Assembly (NCBI GenBank): GCA_035509915.1
Contig: DATKIB010000096.1
Span: 1 to 5,772 of the forward strand
DNA length: 5,772 nucleotides
From: Bog-564 sp035509915
Lineage (GTDB): Bacteria > Actinomycetota > Acidimicrobiia > Acidimicrobiales > UBA8190
Reading direction: 5' to 3'
The notes under the pieces are model-generated. The model made no database searches. It was not told the origin of the DNA and saw nothing but the letters and a program-made list of their open reading frames with translations. The position numbers and the translations under genes are program-made. Positions 5,630 through 5,772 of this stretch are shown in pieces. Numbering within the stretch: the stretch's first letter is position 1; each line of letters starts with the position of its first letter.

Positions 5630-5772
5630 GCCCCCCTCTCCCTCTGACGGGCCGACGATGATGTCGTCGTTGGAGGCGCCTGCGGGGACCATCGGGTACA
5701 CCTTCTCGAAGGCGTCGGTGCGGAAGTCGATCACGACCGGGCGATCATCGACGCTGTTCGCCTTGTCTATCG
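5624..5772 (-). CDS. ilvB: Acetohydroxyacid synthase catalytic subunit, C-terminal end (partial)
   Basis: Only the last 48 codons and the TGA (5624-5626) are in the window; the rest lies beyond the right edge. The visible part, with RPVVIDFRTDAFEKVYPMVP (10-29) then AGASNDDIIV (30-39), is the characteristic C-terminal end of the thiamine-diphosphate-dependent large subunit of acetohydroxyacid synthase, where the YPMVPAG and ND segments are conserved. The enzyme condenses pyruvate with pyruvate or 2-oxobutyrate, the first common step of branched-chain amino acid synthesis. The last nine residues (GPSEGEGGR) are a non-conserved Gly/Glu tail, encoded in part by a run of six Gs. Placement directly before ilvN and ilvC confirms the call. 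The catalytic and cofactor-binding parts cannot be checked here. Confidence 0.93.
   Translation of the reverse strand, partial: IDKANSVDDRPVVIDFRTDAFEKVYPMVPAGASNDDIIVGPSEGEGGR

Overview
The window is a GC-rich, densely packed bacterial segment in which every supported gene lies on the minus strand. Strong G/C bias at third codon positions, GTG and TTG starts, 4-nt stop/start overlaps and the residue style of the proteins suggest a high-GC actinobacterium, perhaps an uncultured Thermoleophilia- or Acidimicrobiia-like lineage. That placement is an inference from style; there is no rRNA or other marker to confirm it.

Layout in the direction of transcription (right to left): the 3' end of ilvB, the acetohydroxyacid synthase catalytic subunit (5624-5772, cut by the window edge); a short junction with a direct repeat, a possible 25-codon ORF and a strong hairpin; ilvN, the regulatory subunit (4996-5553); ilvC, ketol-acid reductoisomerase (3934-4959); tldD (2359-3921); and tldE/pmbA (962-2362). 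Gaps are 36 nt for ilvN-ilvC and 12 nt for ilvC-tldD, and tldD and tldE overlap by 4 nt, so one ilvBNC-tldDE transcript is likely. Its promoter must lie beyond the right edge. After a 269-nt intergenic region comes a separate gene (1-692, running off the left edge) for a secreted beta-helix protein, with its own sigma70-like promoter.

How the genes work together: IlvB and IlvN form acetohydroxyacid synthase, and IlvC carries out the next step of valine, leucine and isoleucine synthesis. TldD and TldE are the two halves of a heteromeric metalloprotease. The sequence gives no biochemical link between the protease and branched-chain amino acid synthesis beyond the shared operon. The beta-helix protein is probably an exported surface or extracellular protein, unrelated to the operon.

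The most unusual structure is the ilvB-ilvN junction. A 17-bp inverted repeat (5547-5585, 2-nt bulge, 3-nt loop) buries both the Shine-Dalgarno and the ATG of ilvN in one hairpin. A small GTG-started frame (5550-5627) runs through it, overlapping the ilvB stop by 4 nt (GTGA) and the ilvN start by 4 nt (ATGA). This looks like a translational-coupling arrangement. I see no CRISPR array, tRNA, rRNA, insertion sequence or defence system.
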